64,000 nucleotides of DNA from Solidesulfovibrio alcoholivorans DSM 5433 (GCF_000702665.1 NZ_JNJA01000009.1:113440-177439); one strand, 5' to 3'. Numbered from the stretch's first letter, positions 17,526-27,673 are shown. Notes: a model not told the origin generated them from the letters alone. Translations and numbers: made by a program.

Positions 17526-20138
17526 ATGACCCTGGCCAAACGACTGGGCTTAAGCGCCCAACCCGTCTTCCTCATCGACGGCAGCGCCTTTATCTACCGC
17601 GGTTACCACGCCTTCGGCGACATCGCCCGCTCGGACGGGTTTCCCACCAACGCCCTGTACATGGTCTTCCGCCTGCTGTTCAAGCTGCTGCGCGACGAGA
17701 CGCCCACACACCTGGTCTTTTTCCTGGACGGCCGCGGGCCGTCGTTTCGCAGCGATATTTTCGCCGACTACAAGGCCAACCGCGAAGCCATGCCCGAGCC
17801 CCTGGCCCGGCAGATCCCCCCGCTTCTGGAGGGGCTTTCCCTGCTCGGCGTGCCGGTCATCGTGCCCGAGGCCGCCGAGGCCGACGACGGCATCGCGAGC
17901 CTGGCCGCGCGTTTCGGCGCGAAGCGCCCGGTGGTCATCGTCGGCGCGGACAAGGACCTCAAACAATGCCTCACCGACATGGTGGTCCTCTACGACCCCT
18001 CGGGCAAGGCGGAAAAGCTCGTCACCAAAGCCGAATTCACGGCCGAAACCGGCATCGAACCCGCCTCCTGGCCGGACTTGCAAGCCCTGGTCGGCGACAC
18101 GAGCGACAACATTCCTGGCGTGCCGGGTATCGGGCCCAAGACCGCCCTGGACATCCTGCGCCGCTTCCCCACCCTGGAGGAGGTGCGCGCGCACCTGGAC
18201 GCGCTCAAGCCCTCCGCCCGCGCCAAGATCGAACCGCGTATCGAAGATGTCTTCACCTACCGCGAGCTCACGCGGCTGCGCACCAACCTGCTGCCGGAAA
18301 CGTCCCTCAACGACGTGGCCCTGCGCCCCATCGACGCCAAGGCGCTACGCAAATTTCTCGAAACCTTCGAGTTCCGCACCCTGGCCCGCGAGGCCGAAGC
18401 CCTGGCCACGGGCGCACCCCTGCCGCCGCCGGCCAAGGCGCGTAACGACGCGCGCCCGTCGCTTTTCGACGCCGCGCCCGGCAGCAAACCGGCAGCCGAC
18501 GCCGTTCCCACGATTCCCCTCGACGCCCTGCCCGACCTGGCCGGCCGCCGCCTGGCCCTGGTGCCCGTGCCGGCGGGTTTTTGCCTGTCCTTCGGCGACG
18601 ACGAACTGGTCACGGACGCCGCGCCGGTGGGACTCGCCCCGCTTCTGGCCAAGGCATCGCGCGTGGCCGTACCCTCGGTCAAGGACCTTCTTTCCCTTGA
18701 TACGGCGTTCGGGGCCGTGCCCCTCGCCGCCTGGTTCGACTTGGGGTTGGCCGCCTATCTGCTCAACCCCGAACAGCGCAACTACGGTTTCGAGCGGCTG
18801 CGCGACATGCTTTTTTCCGACCCCTCGGTGGACGCCGGGGACGTGGCCCACACGGATACGGCCCGGGCCGCCGCGCGCCTGGCCGACGTCCTGGCCGGAC
18901 GCCTGGAAGCCGCGGGGCTGACCGACCTGGCCGCCCGGCTGGAACTGCCCCTGATCCCCGTGCTCGTGGACATGGAGCGCGTCGGCATCGGCGTGGATTT
19001 GCAGTCCCTGGCCGCCTTCGGGGCCGAAGTGGCGCAAAAGCTCACGGCCATCGAAGCCGACCTGCACCGCCTGGCGGGCCGGCCGTTCAATCCCCGCTCC
19101 AGCCAGCAGCTCGGCGAGATCCTTTTCGGCGAAATGGGGCTTGCGCCCAAAGGCAAGACCCCGGGCGGCGCGGCCTCCACGTCCCAGGACGCCCTGGAGC
19201 GCCTCGCCGGCTCCAATCCGCTGGTGGACCGCATCCTGGAATTCCGCAAGCTCGAAAAGCTGCGCTCCACCTACCTCGATCCCCTGCCCAGACTCGCCGA
19301 CGCCAAGGGGCGCATCCACACGACGCTCAACAACCTCTCCACGGCCACGGGCCGGCTTTCGAGCTCCAACCCCAACCTGCAAAACATCCCCATCCGGGGC
19401 GAACTCGGCCGGCGCATGCGCCAGTGCTTCGTCGCCGGACCGGGCAAGGCGCTGGTCGCGGCGGACTATTCGCAGATCGAACTGCGGGTGCTGGCCCATC
19501 TGTCCGAGGAGCCGGCGCTGCTCGACGCCTTTGCCGCGGGCGCGGACATCCACGCCCGCACCGCCTCCCTGCTCTTCGACAAACCCGAAGCCGACATCAG
19601 CCGCGACGAACGCCGCCAGGCCAAGACCATCAACTTCGGCCTGCTCTACGGCATGGGGCCGCAAAAGCTCTCGCGCGACCTCGGCATCAAGCTCGACGCG
19701 GCCAAGGCGTTCATCGCCAAATACTTCGAACGCCTGCCCGGGCTTTCCGCCTTCTACGACGGCATCGTGGAATCCGCGCGCGCCAGCGGCTACGTCTCCA
19801 CCCTGGCCGGGCGTCGCCGGCCGCTGCCGGACATCGAATCCCGCAACTCCCAGCTCGCCTCCCAGGCCAGGCGGCAGGCCATCAACACCGTGGTCCAAGG
19901 GGGCGCGGCGGACATCATCAAAATGGCCATGCTTGCCGCGCACAAGGATGCGGAATTGGCCTCGCGCGAGGCCACGCTCGTCTTGCAGATCCACGACGAA
20001 CTGCTGCTGGAGACGCCGGAAGACGAGGCGCGGGCCGCGGGCGCGCGCCTGGCCGCGCTCATGTCCGGTGTCATCACCCTGGCCGTGCCCCTGGTCGTCG
20101 ACTGGGACACGGGCCCGACCTGGGGGCAAGCGCACTGA
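17526..20138 (+). CDS. polA: DNA polymerase I
   Basis: 870 residues. The N-terminal 5'-nuclease domain (about 1-295) has FLIDGSAFIYRGYHA, DYKANR and the helix-hairpin-helix GVPGIGPKTA. The middle domain (about 320-480) has the 3'-5' exonuclease position, but I cannot find the DxE metal motif, so proofreading is probably lost, as in Taq-type enzymes. The polymerase domain has motif A DYSQIELRVLAH, motif B RRQAKTINFGLLYGMG and motif C LQIHDELLLE. It fills gaps in repair and replaces RNA primers. ATG after AAGGAG. A TPR gene follows after 116 bases. Confidence 0.97.
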   Translation: MTLAKRLGLSAQPVFLIDGSAFIYRGYHAFGDIARSDGFPTNALYMVFRLLFKLLRDETPTHLVFFLDGRGPSFRSDIFADYKANREAMPEPLARQIPPLLEGLSLLGVPVIVPEAAEADDGIASLAARFGAKRPVVIVGADKDLKQCLTDMVVLYDPSGKAEKLVTKAEFTAETGIEPASWPDLQALVGDTSDNIPGVPGIGPKTALDILRRFPTLEEVRAHLDALKPSARAKIEPRIEDVFTYRELTRLRTNLLPETSLNDVALRPIDAKALRKFLETFEFRTLAREAEALATGAPLPPPAKARNDARPSLFDAAPGSKPAADAVPTIPLDALPDLAGRRLALVPVPAGFCLSFGDDELVTDAAPVGLAPLLAKASRVAVPSVKDLLSLDTAFGAVPLAAWFDLGLAAYLLNPEQRNYGFERLRDMLFSDPSVDAGDVAHTDTARAAARLADVLAGRLEAAGLTDLAARLELPLIPVLVDMERVGIGVDLQSLAAFGAEVAQKLTAIEADLHRLAGRPFNPRSSQQLGEILFGEMGLAPKGKTPGGAASTSQDALERLAGSNPLVDRILEFRKLEKLRSTYLDPLPRLADAKGRIHTTLNNLSTATGRLSSSNPNLQNIPIRGELGRRMRQCFVAGPGKALVAADYSQIELRVLAHLSEEPALLDAFAAGADIHARTASLLFDKPEADISRDERRQAKTINFGLLYGMGPQKLSRDLGIKLDAAKAFIAKYFERLPGLSAFYDGIVESARASGYVSTLAGRRRPLPDIESRNSQLASQARRQAINTVVQGGAADIIKMAMLAAHKDAELASREATLVLQIHDELLLETPEDEARAAGARLAALMSGVITLAVPLVVDWDTGPTWGQAH

Positions 20139-20254
20139 TTGCGCGGCCGGGGCTTTTCATCCGGGGGAAACTTCCCTATCCTGGCTTGGATGCGACGCCG
20201 GCGGCGTTTCCTGCCGCCGGGCGCACAACCCCCTGCCGCCCCAAGGAAGAGGCC

Positions 20255-21076
20255 ATGCCGCCAAGCGCTAAATCCATCCGCGAAGACCTGGCCCGGGCCA
20301 AGGCCGCTTATGGCAAGAACGAGGAACTGCGCACGGTGCAGCTTGTCGCCCTGGCGCTTCGCGCCTTTGTCTCCGTCAAGCTGCCGGGCACGGACCGCAT
20401 CACCATCGAAGGACAGTTGCGGGAAGCCTTCGGTAATTTGAGCAAGCTGCCACGGGTGCTCAAGTACGCGCCAAACGGCGTGCCCTACGCCAAGGGGCAG
20501 GAGCACAAGCTCGCCGCCGTCCTCGCCGGGCTTGTGCAAAAGGTCGAGGAGGACATCACCCGCGAAAGCCTCGCCGCCATGCGTGAACGTAAGCTGCGCA
20601 TCGACCACGCCATCATCAAGGGATCGAAACTGTTGGCCGAAGGCAACCTGCTCGAAGCCCAGCGCAACTTTCGCGCCGCCGTGGCCGATTACGTGGACGA
20701 GAAAGGCCTTTTCCCGCTGCTTGCCGGCAAGCTCATCGACGCCGGGCACTTCAAGGCCGCCCTGGAGTACGTCAAACGTGCCGTGGAAGAGGCCCCGGAC
20801 AATGCGCGGGCCTACGATTTCCTGCTGACCGCCGCGGGCAAGGCCGAGGAATGGCAGCAAGCCGAGCGCATTCTGCTCGACGCCGCCGGCAAGGGGATCA
20901 ACCATCCCCTGCTCGACCAGGCCATGGCCCGTGTGCAGGCGCGGCGCGGCAACTGGAAGGAAGCGTTGGCCGCGGCCAGGCGCGCCGTGGCCGCCGACGC
21001 GCGCCTGACCGACGCGGCGCAGGTGCTCGCCGCCGCGCAAAAGCATCTCGCCGCGCCCCCCTCCCCGGCTGCGTAA
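20255..21076 (+). CDS. TPR-like hypothetical protein
   Basis: 273 residues from the ATG at 20255, preceded by AGGAAGAGG. The second half has helical pairs typical of tetratricopeptide repeats (AEGNLLEAQRNFRAAVADY; AGHFKAALEYVKRAVEEAPD; GNWKEALAAARRAVAAD). The first 110 residues are charged and helical with no recognised domain. It is cytoplasmic, with no signal. TPR proteins are protein-protein adaptors, and the partner is unknown. Same strand as polA. Confidence 0.75.
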   Translation: MPPSAKSIREDLARAKAAYGKNEELRTVQLVALALRAFVSVKLPGTDRITIEGQLREAFGNLSKLPRVLKYAPNGVPYAKGQEHKLAAVLAGLVQKVEEDITRESLAAMRERKLRIDHAIIKGSKLLAEGNLLEAQRNFRAAVADYVDEKGLFPLLAGKLIDAGHFKAALEYVKRAVEEAPDNARAYDFLLTAAGKAEEWQQAERILLDAAGKGINHPLLDQAMARVQARRGNWKEALAAARRAVAADARLTDAAQVLAAAQKHLAAPPSPAA

Positions 21077-21150
21077 TTCACGTGCCGGTCTTCCGCCTTT
21101 GCACCGCTAAATGGGACCACGCCGTTGAGCTGCCACCCGACGCCCTTTGT

Positions 21151-22074
21151 TTATGGCGTCGTCAGCAGGGCAAGGACCCGGTCCTCGACGGCTCCAGGAC
21201 AGGTCGCATCGGTAAAGACCGCCACCGTACGTCCGCCCCAGACGTCCGGCGCGTTATAGACGCCACCCACGCAGCCAGGGCCGCCCGCGCCGTGCCCCTG
21301 CACCGCCGCATGGCGGGTCAGGTCCGCGTCGGCCAGGGTGCCGCGCATGAGCCCGAGCGCGTAACCGGCCTGCCGCCAGGGCGGCGTCGCGAAGTTGTCT
21401 GGCAGCGCGTACGGCGTGCGCAGGGCGGCCAGGGACGCGCGCGAAAGCAGTTCCCCAGCAAGCAGCCGGTGGAGCGCCAGCGCCGCCTCGGCCACGGGAC
21501 CGACGACCGTGCCATGGGAACACCAGCCGGGATGGTAGCTGCGAGAGCGGGCGAAGGCGGTTTGCACCATGTCGGCAGGCGTCATGGCCAGCCGCGACCC
21601 GGCCAGGCCAAGGGGGCGCAGCACGCGCCGGGCGAGCAGCGTACCGAGCCCCTCGCCGGCAAGCGCCTCGAGCCGCCGGCGCAGCAGCAGATAACCGACA
21701 TTGGAATAGGCAAAAGCCGAACCGGGCGCGAAAAGAAGCGTCCGGGGCGAGACATGGTTCAAAAACGCCGCGTCCGACCACGGCGCGTCGCCCCGGGCCA
21801 CGGCCGCCTTGTATGCCGGCAGGCCGCCGTAATCGCCGAGTCCCGACCGGTGCGCAAGCAGTTGCCGTACGGTGAAGGGATGCTCCCCGAGCGGCGCATC
21901 GAGCCGCAGCCGCCCTTCCTGCGCAAAAAGCAGCACGCAGGCGGCAACGAGCGTCTTCGTCACGCTCCACCAGGGAACGATGGCGGTGGAAGCGTCTTCC
22001 CGCAGCACGCCCGCCGCGTCCACGACCGCGCAATGAAAACGCGGCGCGCCGGGCGCAGACGGCGCGCCCGTCAT
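21151..22074 (-). CDS. Beta-lactamase-fold serine hydrolase
   Basis: 307 residues. The SxxK motif is SVTK (about 38-41) and the YxN motif is YSN (about 125), as in class C beta-lactamase, esterase and DD-peptidase relatives. There is no signal peptide, which argues against a periplasmic beta-lactamase and for a cytoplasmic esterase or peptidase. The start overlaps the stop of the upstream gene by four bases (ATGA), so the pair is coupled. The natural substrate is not inferable. Confidence 0.85.
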   Translation of the reverse strand: MTGAPSAPGAPRFHCAVVDAAGVLREDASTAIVPWWSVTKTLVAACVLLFAQEGRLRLDAPLGEHPFTVRQLLAHRSGLGDYGGLPAYKAAVARGDAPWSDAAFLNHVSPRTLLFAPGSAFAYSNVGYLLLRRRLEALAGEGLGTLLARRVLRPLGLAGSRLAMTPADMVQTAFARSRSYHPGWCSHGTVVGPVAEAALALHRLLAGELLSRASLAALRTPYALPDNFATPPWRQAGYALGLMRGTLADADLTRHAAVQGHGAGGPGCVGGVYNAPDVWGGRTVAVFTDATCPGAVEDRVLALLTTP

Positions 22075-23141
22075 ATCTGCGAGAGTGCCGCCACGAGCGC
22101 CTTGGCATGGCCGGGCCAGGCCGCGGCGAGCAAGCCCTGCTCCTCTTCCGGGCACGGCTCCATGAGCTGCGCCCCCGCCCCGGCCAGCTCCTCGGCGGAA
22201 AACGAACCCAGGAAATCGAGCAGCCCGAGGCCCCCGTCGCCCACATCCTCGCGCTCGCCCAAGGCACTGGCGAAGCCGGCGACGATGGCCGGCACCATGT
22301 CCGTGCCGGCCAGCACGAGTTCCCCGACGCCGTCCACGCGGTCCAGACGCATGCGCATGGTCATGTTGGTGAAAAAGGAGAGCCCGGCAAGGCGCTCGGC
22401 CATGGGCCCGGCCTCGGTGAAGGCCCGCGCCGCGCCGTGCCCCCGCACCGTGACGAGCCGCACCGCGACGCCGTCGCCGTCCTCGCGGGCCACGAAATCC
22501 CCGGCCGCATGATGCCACGGGCCGATGGACGCGCCCGTTACCGGATCGAAGTAGCGGGCGAGGATGTGCGCCGCCTCGCCGTAGAGGGCCGCCGCAGCGG
22601 CCGCATCCAGAATCCGCTCGCCGGCGTCGAAATCCCACAGCCGCACCCGGCCCGCACCATCCTGGTGGAATTCGTGAAACCCCGCGAACCACTCCTCGAG
22701 CAGCATGCCGAGTCCGTGCACCCGGGCACAGGCCAGGGGCCGGGGCAGGAACTCCGGCGTGAACCGGCCGCGCAGGAATTCGAGCATTCCGCATTCCGCT
22801 TCCAGGCAATCCACGGCCACGGGTACGACGGCCACATTGATGCAAAGCGTCACTGCGTCGTCGGGAAAGCGCACGGTGCAGCTGGCCGGATGGTAGAGCA
22901 TGCCGTGCTTTTCGGCGCGCAGCACGACCTCACGCGCGCCGTCGAGCCCGCCTGCGCGCCCGAGCGCCCCAAGACCCCGCGCAAGGGGCGCAAACCCGTC
23001 CGCGGACACGAACGCCTCCAGCGCCTCGAAGTACCTGCCATAGGTTAGCCCCGTGTCCTCGCCCTCGAGCGGTGCGGCAGCGGCGTCGGGGGTGTAGGCG
23101 ACCGGCCCATGGGGCGATGCGATTTCGCGTATGATGTGCAT
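22071..23141 (-). CDS. Hypothetical protein coupled to the serine hydrolase
   Basis: 356 residues, not recognised. It is soluble and mixed alpha/beta, with an N-terminal HIIREIASPHGPVAY, a central RLWDFDAGERIL and a long Ala/Glu-rich end. It has no signal or membrane segment. The ATG at 23141 has its GGAGG about ten bases upstream inside a dispersed repeat (23148-23189), so the repeat provides the ribosome-binding site. It is on the dsr strand, 168 bases after dsrN, and may be read from the dsr transcript. Confidence 0.75.
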   Translation of the reverse strand: MHIIREIASPHGPVAYTPDAAAAPLEGEDTGLTYGRYFEALEAFVSADGFAPLARGLGALGRAGGLDGAREVVLRAEKHGMLYHPASCTVRFPDDAVTLCINVAVVPVAVDCLEAECGMLEFLRGRFTPEFLPRPLACARVHGLGMLLEEWFAGFHEFHQDGAGRVRLWDFDAGERILDAAAAAALYGEAAHILARYFDPVTGASIGPWHHAAGDFVAREDGDGVAVRLVTVRGHGAARAFTEAGPMAERLAGLSFFTNMTMRMRLDRVDGVGELVLAGTDMVPAIVAGFASALGEREDVGDGGLGLLDFLGSFSAEELAGAGAQLMEPCPEEEQGLLAAAWPGHAKALVAALSQI

Positions 23142-23147
23142 GGTGAA

Positions 23148-23189
23148 GATGCCTCCGGCGGCCGGGGGGAATGATTCCCCCCGGACCCC
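23148..23189. repeat. Small G-run palindromic repeat, copy 5 (supplies a ribosome-binding site)
   Basis: GATGCCTCCGGCGGCC, then six G, AATGATT, six C and GGACCCCC. It ends seven bases from the start codon of the 22071-23141 gene. Read on the minus strand, its GGAGGCATC is the only good ribosome-binding site there. Confidence 0.75.
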
Positions 23190-23296
23190 CTCGATGGATG
23201 ATTCGTCCCCGCGCGTGAAGCTTCCGGCTCCCCATGTTTCCGGTCCGGCTGGCGTCGCGGCTTTGCGCGACGCCAGCCGGACCGGCGGCGGGGAGG

Positions 23297-23337
23297 GTCC
23301 GGGAGGGGCTTAGCCCCTCCCGGCCGCCGGAGGCATC
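23297..23337. repeat. Small G-run palindromic repeat, copy 6 (overlaps dsrN end)
   Basis: Inverted relative to copy 5. The GGGAGGGGCT/AGCCCCTCCC palindrome contains the dsrN stop codon (23310-23312), and the repeat encodes the last nine residues of DsrN. Confidence 0.75.
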
Positions 23338-24752
23338 TTTCCTCTTCTCCACACCCGCGCCGCTTTCACGAAATTGCGCGCCCAGTGTGGCGCGCCATGG
23401 GCGTGGATGTGGGTGTAGGCGGCGAAGGTGTTGCGGAAAAGCAGTCCGTCGTGGCCGGCGTGCATACCCACGCCCCGTTCCATGCGCAGGCAGAAGGACT
23501 CGGGACCGGGCAAGCCGCCTTCCAGGGCGGCCTGGCAGCGGGAGTAGTGAAATTCGTGGCCGTGAAGCAGCGTGCCCACGGGGTGGAAAGGGTTGTCGGC
23601 CACGACCCGGGCCAGGCTGTAGCCCAGGCCCTGCGGCTTGGCGCAAAGCGTCGTGTCCACGGGGAAGACGCCGGCCATGGGGTAGTGCGCGCCTTCGACG
23701 ACGAGCCCCCGGCACAGGTACATGAAGCCGCCGCATTCGGCGTAGACGGGCATGCCCGAGGCGGCGAGCCCTGCCACGCGGGCGCGCATGACCGTGTCCT
23801 TGGCCAGCGCTTCCACATGGGTTTCCGGGAAACCGCCGCCGAGGTAAAGCCCGTCGAGGGCCGGCCAGGGCGCGTCGTCGAGGAGACTCACGGCGGCAAG
23901 GCGCGCGCCGGCCTGCTCCAGGGCTTCGAGATTTTCCGGGTAATAGAACCACAGCGCCGCGTCGCGCACCACGCCGATGACCGGGGCTCCCCCGGAATCG
24001 GCCTCCGTGGACAGGGGCGCATCGCAGCCCGGCTCGTCCGGCGCGACGTCCGGCAGGGGCGGAGCGCTGCGGGCGATGGCCACGAGGCGGTCGAGATCGA
24101 CGTGTTCGCGCACCACGGCGGCGATGCCGTCGAGAATGGCGTCCACGGCCCCCTGCTCGCGGTCGGAAACCAGGCCCATGTGCCGTTCGGGGATGGGATT
24201 TTTCGGAATTTTCGGGAGCATGCCGATCACGGGCACATGGGCGAGCGTCTCGATGGAACGGCGCAGGATGTCGCGGTGGCGCGCCCCGGCGGTGCGGTTG
24301 GCGACCACGCCGGCCAGGTTGAGGCCGGGTTCGAAGGCGGCCACGCCCGCGACCAGGGCGGCGGCGGTACGGGTCATCTTGGTGGCGTCGAGGATGAGGA
24401 CGACGGGCGCGTCGAGCTGTCGGGCCAGGGCGGCCGTGGAGCAGGAGCCGGCCACGTCCATGCCGTCGAAAATACCACGATTGCCCTCGACGACGGAGAT
24501 GTCGACGTCGCGGGATTTTTCCAGGAAATGGGGCAGGAGTAGGGATTCGGGCAGTAAGAAAGGGTCCAGATTGGTGGCGTCGCGCCCGGCGGCGAGCCCG
24601 AGCCAAGCGGCGTCGATGTAATCCGGACCCTTCTTGAACGGACGGACGCGCAGGCCGGCCGCAGCCATGGCCCGGCAGATTCCAAGGGTCAGGATGGTCT
24701 TGCCTGCGCCCCCGGAAAGCCCGGCCAGGACAAGACGCGGGCGATCATTCAC
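23310..24752 (-). CDS. dsrN: DsrN, siroheme amidase (CbiA/CobB-like amidotransferase)
   Basis: 480 residues. The N-terminal ATP-binding domain has the P-loop GLSGGAGKT and an RPFKKGPDYID motif. The C-terminal class I glutamine-amidotransferase domain has YAECGGFMYL (nucleophile Cys at about 341) and a late GHEFHYS histidine. By family it could be cobyrinate a,c-diamide synthase. Its place directly after dsrA-dsrB-dsrD matches DsrN, which amidates siroheme for the sulfite reductase. No other cobalamin gene is nearby. The last residues, KMPPAAGRG, are encoded by a dispersed repeat and are probably dispensable. Confidence 0.88.
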   Translation of the reverse strand: MNDRPRLVLAGLSGGAGKTILTLGICRAMAAAGLRVRPFKKGPDYIDAAWLGLAAGRDATNLDPFLLPESLLLPHFLEKSRDVDISVVEGNRGIFDGMDVAGSCSTAALARQLDAPVVLILDATKMTRTAAALVAGVAAFEPGLNLAGVVANRTAGARHRDILRRSIETLAHVPVIGMLPKIPKNPIPERHMGLVSDREQGAVDAILDGIAAVVREHVDLDRLVAIARSAPPLPDVAPDEPGCDAPLSTEADSGGAPVIGVVRDAALWFYYPENLEALEQAGARLAAVSLLDDAPWPALDGLYLGGGFPETHVEALAKDTVMRARVAGLAASGMPVYAECGGFMYLCRGLVVEGAHYPMAGVFPVDTTLCAKPQGLGYSLARVVADNPFHPVGTLLHGHEFHYSRCQAALEGGLPGPESFCLRMERGVGMHAGHDGLLFRNTFAAYTHIHAHGAPHWARNFVKAARVWRRGKMPPAAGRG

Positions 24753-24893
24753 GGCGCGTATCGTTGTTGCGCGCCTTTCGGGTCAGGCGCATGCTTCTCG
24801 TTATTCGCGCGGTGAACCGTTCCCGGCGTCGATCCCCCCAGGCATGGACCTGTGTGGGCGGATGGAAACCGCAAGCCGCCTCGCGCCGGATGA

Positions 24894-25121
24894 CTACTCT
24901 TCCTCGGCCGCCTGCTTGCCCACGCCGGCCAGGCCGTACATGGAGGTGGAGCCGCTGGACCAGAAGACGACCTTGCCTTCGTTGACCAGCTCGGTGAGGA
25001 TCTTCTTGACCTCACGCTGCTTTTTGTCCGGGAAGATCTTGCAGAAGTCGTTGAAATAGAATTTGGATTTGCCGGTCTTGCCCTGCAGAAATTCGAGCAC
25101 CTGCTCTTTCTCGGTAGCCAT
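24894..25121 (-). CDS. dsrD: DsrD, small activator of sulfite reductase
   Basis: 75 residues from the ATG at 25121, the canonical DsrD size. It is a winged-helix-like protein with the motif KFYFNDFCKIFPD, REVKKILTELV and a wing with VVFWSSGSTSMY. DsrD binds DsrAB and raises its activity; despite its fold it is not considered a DNA-binding regulator. It lies 58 bases after dsrB and 141 before dsrN. Confidence 0.96.
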   Translation of the reverse strand: MATEKEQVLEFLQGKTGKSKFYFNDFCKIFPDKKQREVKKILTELVNEGKVVFWSSGSTSMYGLAGVGKQAAEEE

Positions 25122-25179
25122 ACCGCTCCCTCGTTGTTTGATCCGGGCGGGGATTTCTCCCCGCCCGGAAGTTGGATGC

Positions 25180-26343
25180 TTAGGCCTCGATGTGCTTCGT
25201 GAACTTGAACTGGGTGCTCTGGCGCCACGTGTAGTAGGCCGGATCACGGAAGTCATCGATGCAGTGGTGGGAGAACTCCAGATCGCACAGCTCGAAGAAC
25301 TTCTCCCAGCCGATGCGCTCGGCCCATTCGCCCAGGCGCTCGTACTTCTTGGCGTTGGCGGCGTAGACCTCGACGATGTGCTTGATCATCTTGGTCAGCG
25401 TCGGCCAGCGCGGCGGCTCGTTGGGGATGTAGGCCACAACGACCTTGGAGAACTTCGGCATGGAGATGCGGTTGGACACCTTGCCGCCGACCATGAGCAC
25501 GATGCCGTCGCCCTCGCCGGAGGCGAGCGGCATGGCCGGGCACATGGTGTAGCAGTTGCCGCAATACATGCAGCGGGAGGCGTTGACCGCAACGGAGTTG
25601 ACCTTCTTGCCGTCGATCTCGACCTTGGACGGCTTGATGGCGCCGGTCGGGCAGGCGGAGACGGCGAGCGGGATCTCGCAGATGTTGTCCAGGCGGTCGT
25701 GCTCGACGATGGGCGGCTTGCGGTGGATGCCGACGATGCCGATGTCGGAGCAGTGCACCGCGCCGCACATGTTGAGGCAGCAGGCCAGGGAGATGCGCAC
25801 CATGGCCGGCAGGCTCATGGACTGGAAGTACTCGAACATGTCGTCCATGACGGCTTTGACCGGGCCGGAGGCGTCGGTGGCCGGGGTGTGGCAGTGGGCG
25901 TAACCCTGGGTGTGGACGATGTTGGAGACGCAGGCGCCGGTGCCGCCGATGGGGAACTTGTTGCTCCCGCCGGCGAACTTGCGCGACTCGAGATCGGCGA
26001 TCAGGGCGTCGAGGGCGGCCTCGGTCTCGACCATGAACTCGATGTTATTGCGCGTGGTGAAGCGCAGGTGGCCGCCGCAGTGCTTGTCGGCGATCGCGCA
26101 GATCTCACGGATGTGGCTGACGCTCATGAGGCGGGCGCCGCCGACGCGCACGGTGTAGACCACGTCGCCGGAAAGGCCCACGTGCTTGAGCACGCCGGGC
26201 TTCACGATCTCGTGGTAATCCCACTGGCCTTTGTTCTTTTTGATGACCGGCGGATAGAATTCCTCGAAGTGGCGAGGACCGATATCCGTGATCCGACCTT
26301 CCATGGGTTTGTCGGGATTGTAACCGGAAGAGATGAATGCCAT
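25180..26343 (-). CDS. dsrB: Dissimilatory sulfite reductase beta subunit
   Basis: 387 residues. The coupled siroheme-[4Fe-4S] cysteines are in [15 protein letters not shown] and [11 protein letters not shown] (about 135-200). A ferredoxin domain is inserted with CPTGAIKP and [12 protein letters not shown] (about 233-270). With DsrA it forms the A2B2 enzyme that reduces sulfite and loads sulfur onto DsrC in the cytoplasm. It begins 16 bases after dsrA. Length and motifs are complete. Confidence 0.98.
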   Translation of the reverse strand: MAFISSGYNPDKPMEGRITDIGPRHFEEFYPPVIKKNKGQWDYHEIVKPGVLKHVGLSGDVVYTVRVGGARLMSVSHIREICAIADKHCGGHLRFTTRNNIEFMVETEAALDALIADLESRKFAGGSNKFPIGGTGACVSNIVHTQGYAHCHTPATDASGPVKAVMDDMFEYFQSMSLPAMVRISLACCLNMCGAVHCSDIGIVGIHRKPPIVEHDRLDNICEIPLAVSACPTGAIKPSKVEIDGKKVNSVAVNASRCMYCGNCYTMCPAMPLASGEGDGIVLMVGGKVSNRISMPKFSKVVVAYIPNEPPRWPTLTKMIKHIVEVYAANAKKYERLGEWAERIGWEKFFELCDLEFSHHCIDDFRDPAYYTWRQSTQFKFTKHIEA

Positions 26344-26359
26344 ATCAGTGTCCTCCCAC

Positions 26360-27673
26360 TTATCTCATGTGTCTCTGGCGATAGGCCTTTTCGTCGTGGG
26401 CAAAGCCGCCGGGCACCTCGTCTTCCTTGAAGAAGATGTAGGGGTTGGCGCGGGGCGCTTCCACGTGCTGCGGCACGGCCTTGGTGTTGGTGACCTCGAG
26501 CAGCTTCTGGAAGGAGAGACGTTTGATGGTCTCGCCCACGCGCTCGCGGTTCTTGCCTTCTTCCATCCACCAGTCCCAAATATTCTCGATGACTTCCTTG
26601 ATTTCGTCGTAGGGCTTTTCCACGACGACGAAGGGCACGAGCAGGGAGGACATCTGCGCGCCGTCGAGGATCGGGGCCTTGGCGCCGACCAGGATGGAGG
26701 CGCCGGTTTCGGTGCCGATCTTGACCGCCGCCGGCATGGTGTTGATGCAGTGCATGCAGCGGGTGCAGTTGCTGTTGTCGATCGAGAGCTTGGCGCCGTC
26801 GTAGCTCATGCAGCCGGTGGGGCAGCGGTCCACGACTTCCTTGACGATGTCGAAGGCGCCCCAGTCGCGGCCGGAGTGGGAGCCGCCGCCCGGCTTGAAC
26901 TCGCCGGCGACGTAGGCTTTCACGCGGTCCTGGTCGATGCGGATGTCGTCCTTCCAGGTGCCGATGACCGAGAAGTCGGAACGGGCGATGGAAGCGACGC
27001 AGCCGTTGGGGCAGCCGTCGAACTTGAACTTGAACTTGTAGGGGAAGGCCGGACGGTGCAGTTCGTCCTGGTAGTCGTTGGTCAGGGTGTGGCAGACGTC
27101 CTGGGTGTCGTAGCAGGCGAATTCGCAACGGGACTGGCCCAGGCAGTCGGCCGGGGTGCGCAGGTTGGAGCCCGAGCCGCCAAGGTCGGTGTTCAGGTTG
27201 TGGGTCAGGTCGTGGAAAATTTCCTCGAGCTGCGGGGTGGTGGTGCCGAGCAGCACGATGTCGCCGGTGGAGCCGTGCATGTTGGTCAGGCCCGAACCGC
27301 GCAGTTCCCAGATATCCATGATCGCGTTCAAATACTCGCTGGTGTAGTATTTGCCGGAGGGCTGGGCCACACGCACCGTATGGAAGTGGGCAACGCCCGG
27401 AAACATCTCGGGCTGGTCGCAGTAACGGCCGATGACGCCGCCGCCGTAACCGAACACGCCCACGATGCCGCCGTGCTTCCAGTGGGTCTCCTTGTCCTTG
27501 AAGGAGAGTTCCAGCACGCCGAGCAGGTCATCTGCGCAATCGACCGGAACCTGGTAGTCCAGGCCCTTGGGATTGGCGGCCCGATGCGCGGCTTCCTGTT
27601 TGATGTCGGACACGAAGCTGGGCCATGGCCCGGTTTCGAGCTGGTCCAACAAGGGGGTTTGGTGTTTCGCCAT
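26360..27673 (-). CDS. dsrA: Dissimilatory sulfite reductase alpha subunit
   Basis: 437 residues. Siroheme-[4Fe-4S] ligands are in [12 protein letters not shown] (about 180) and DGCPNGC (about 221), and the ferredoxin domain carries CPTGC and CTRCMHC (about 282-307). Together with DsrB it is the terminal enzyme of sulfate respiration. The ATG follows GGAGGAAGCAA. It is first in the order dsrA-dsrB-dsrD-dsrN. A promoter-like sequence lies about 170 bases upstream, giving a 5' leader of about 160 bases. Confidence 0.98.
   Translation of the reverse strand: MAKHQTPLLDQLETGPWPSFVSDIKQEAAHRAANPKGLDYQVPVDCADDLLGVLELSFKDKETHWKHGGIVGVFGYGGGVIGRYCDQPEMFPGVAHFHTVRVAQPSGKYYTSEYLNAIMDIWELRGSGLTNMHGSTGDIVLLGTTTPQLEEIFHDLTHNLNTDLGGSGSNLRTPADCLGQSRCEFACYDTQDVCHTLTNDYQDELHRPAFPYKFKFKFDGCPNGCVASIARSDFSVIGTWKDDIRIDQDRVKAYVAGEFKPGGGSHSGRDWGAFDIVKEVVDRCPTGCMSYDGAKLSIDNSNCTRCMHCINTMPAAVKIGTETGASILVGAKAPILDGAQMSSLLVPFVVVEKPYDEIKEVIENIWDWWMEEGKNRERVGETIKRLSFQKLLEVTNTKAVPQHVEAPRANPYIFFKEDEVPGGFAHDEKAYRQRHMR

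Noticed and set aside
23310..24752. Reading dsrN as a cobalamin biosynthesis gene (cbiA)
   Set aside because: The fold is the same, but placement after dsrABD and absence of other cobalamin genes favour the siroheme amidase; enzymatic proof is lacking.
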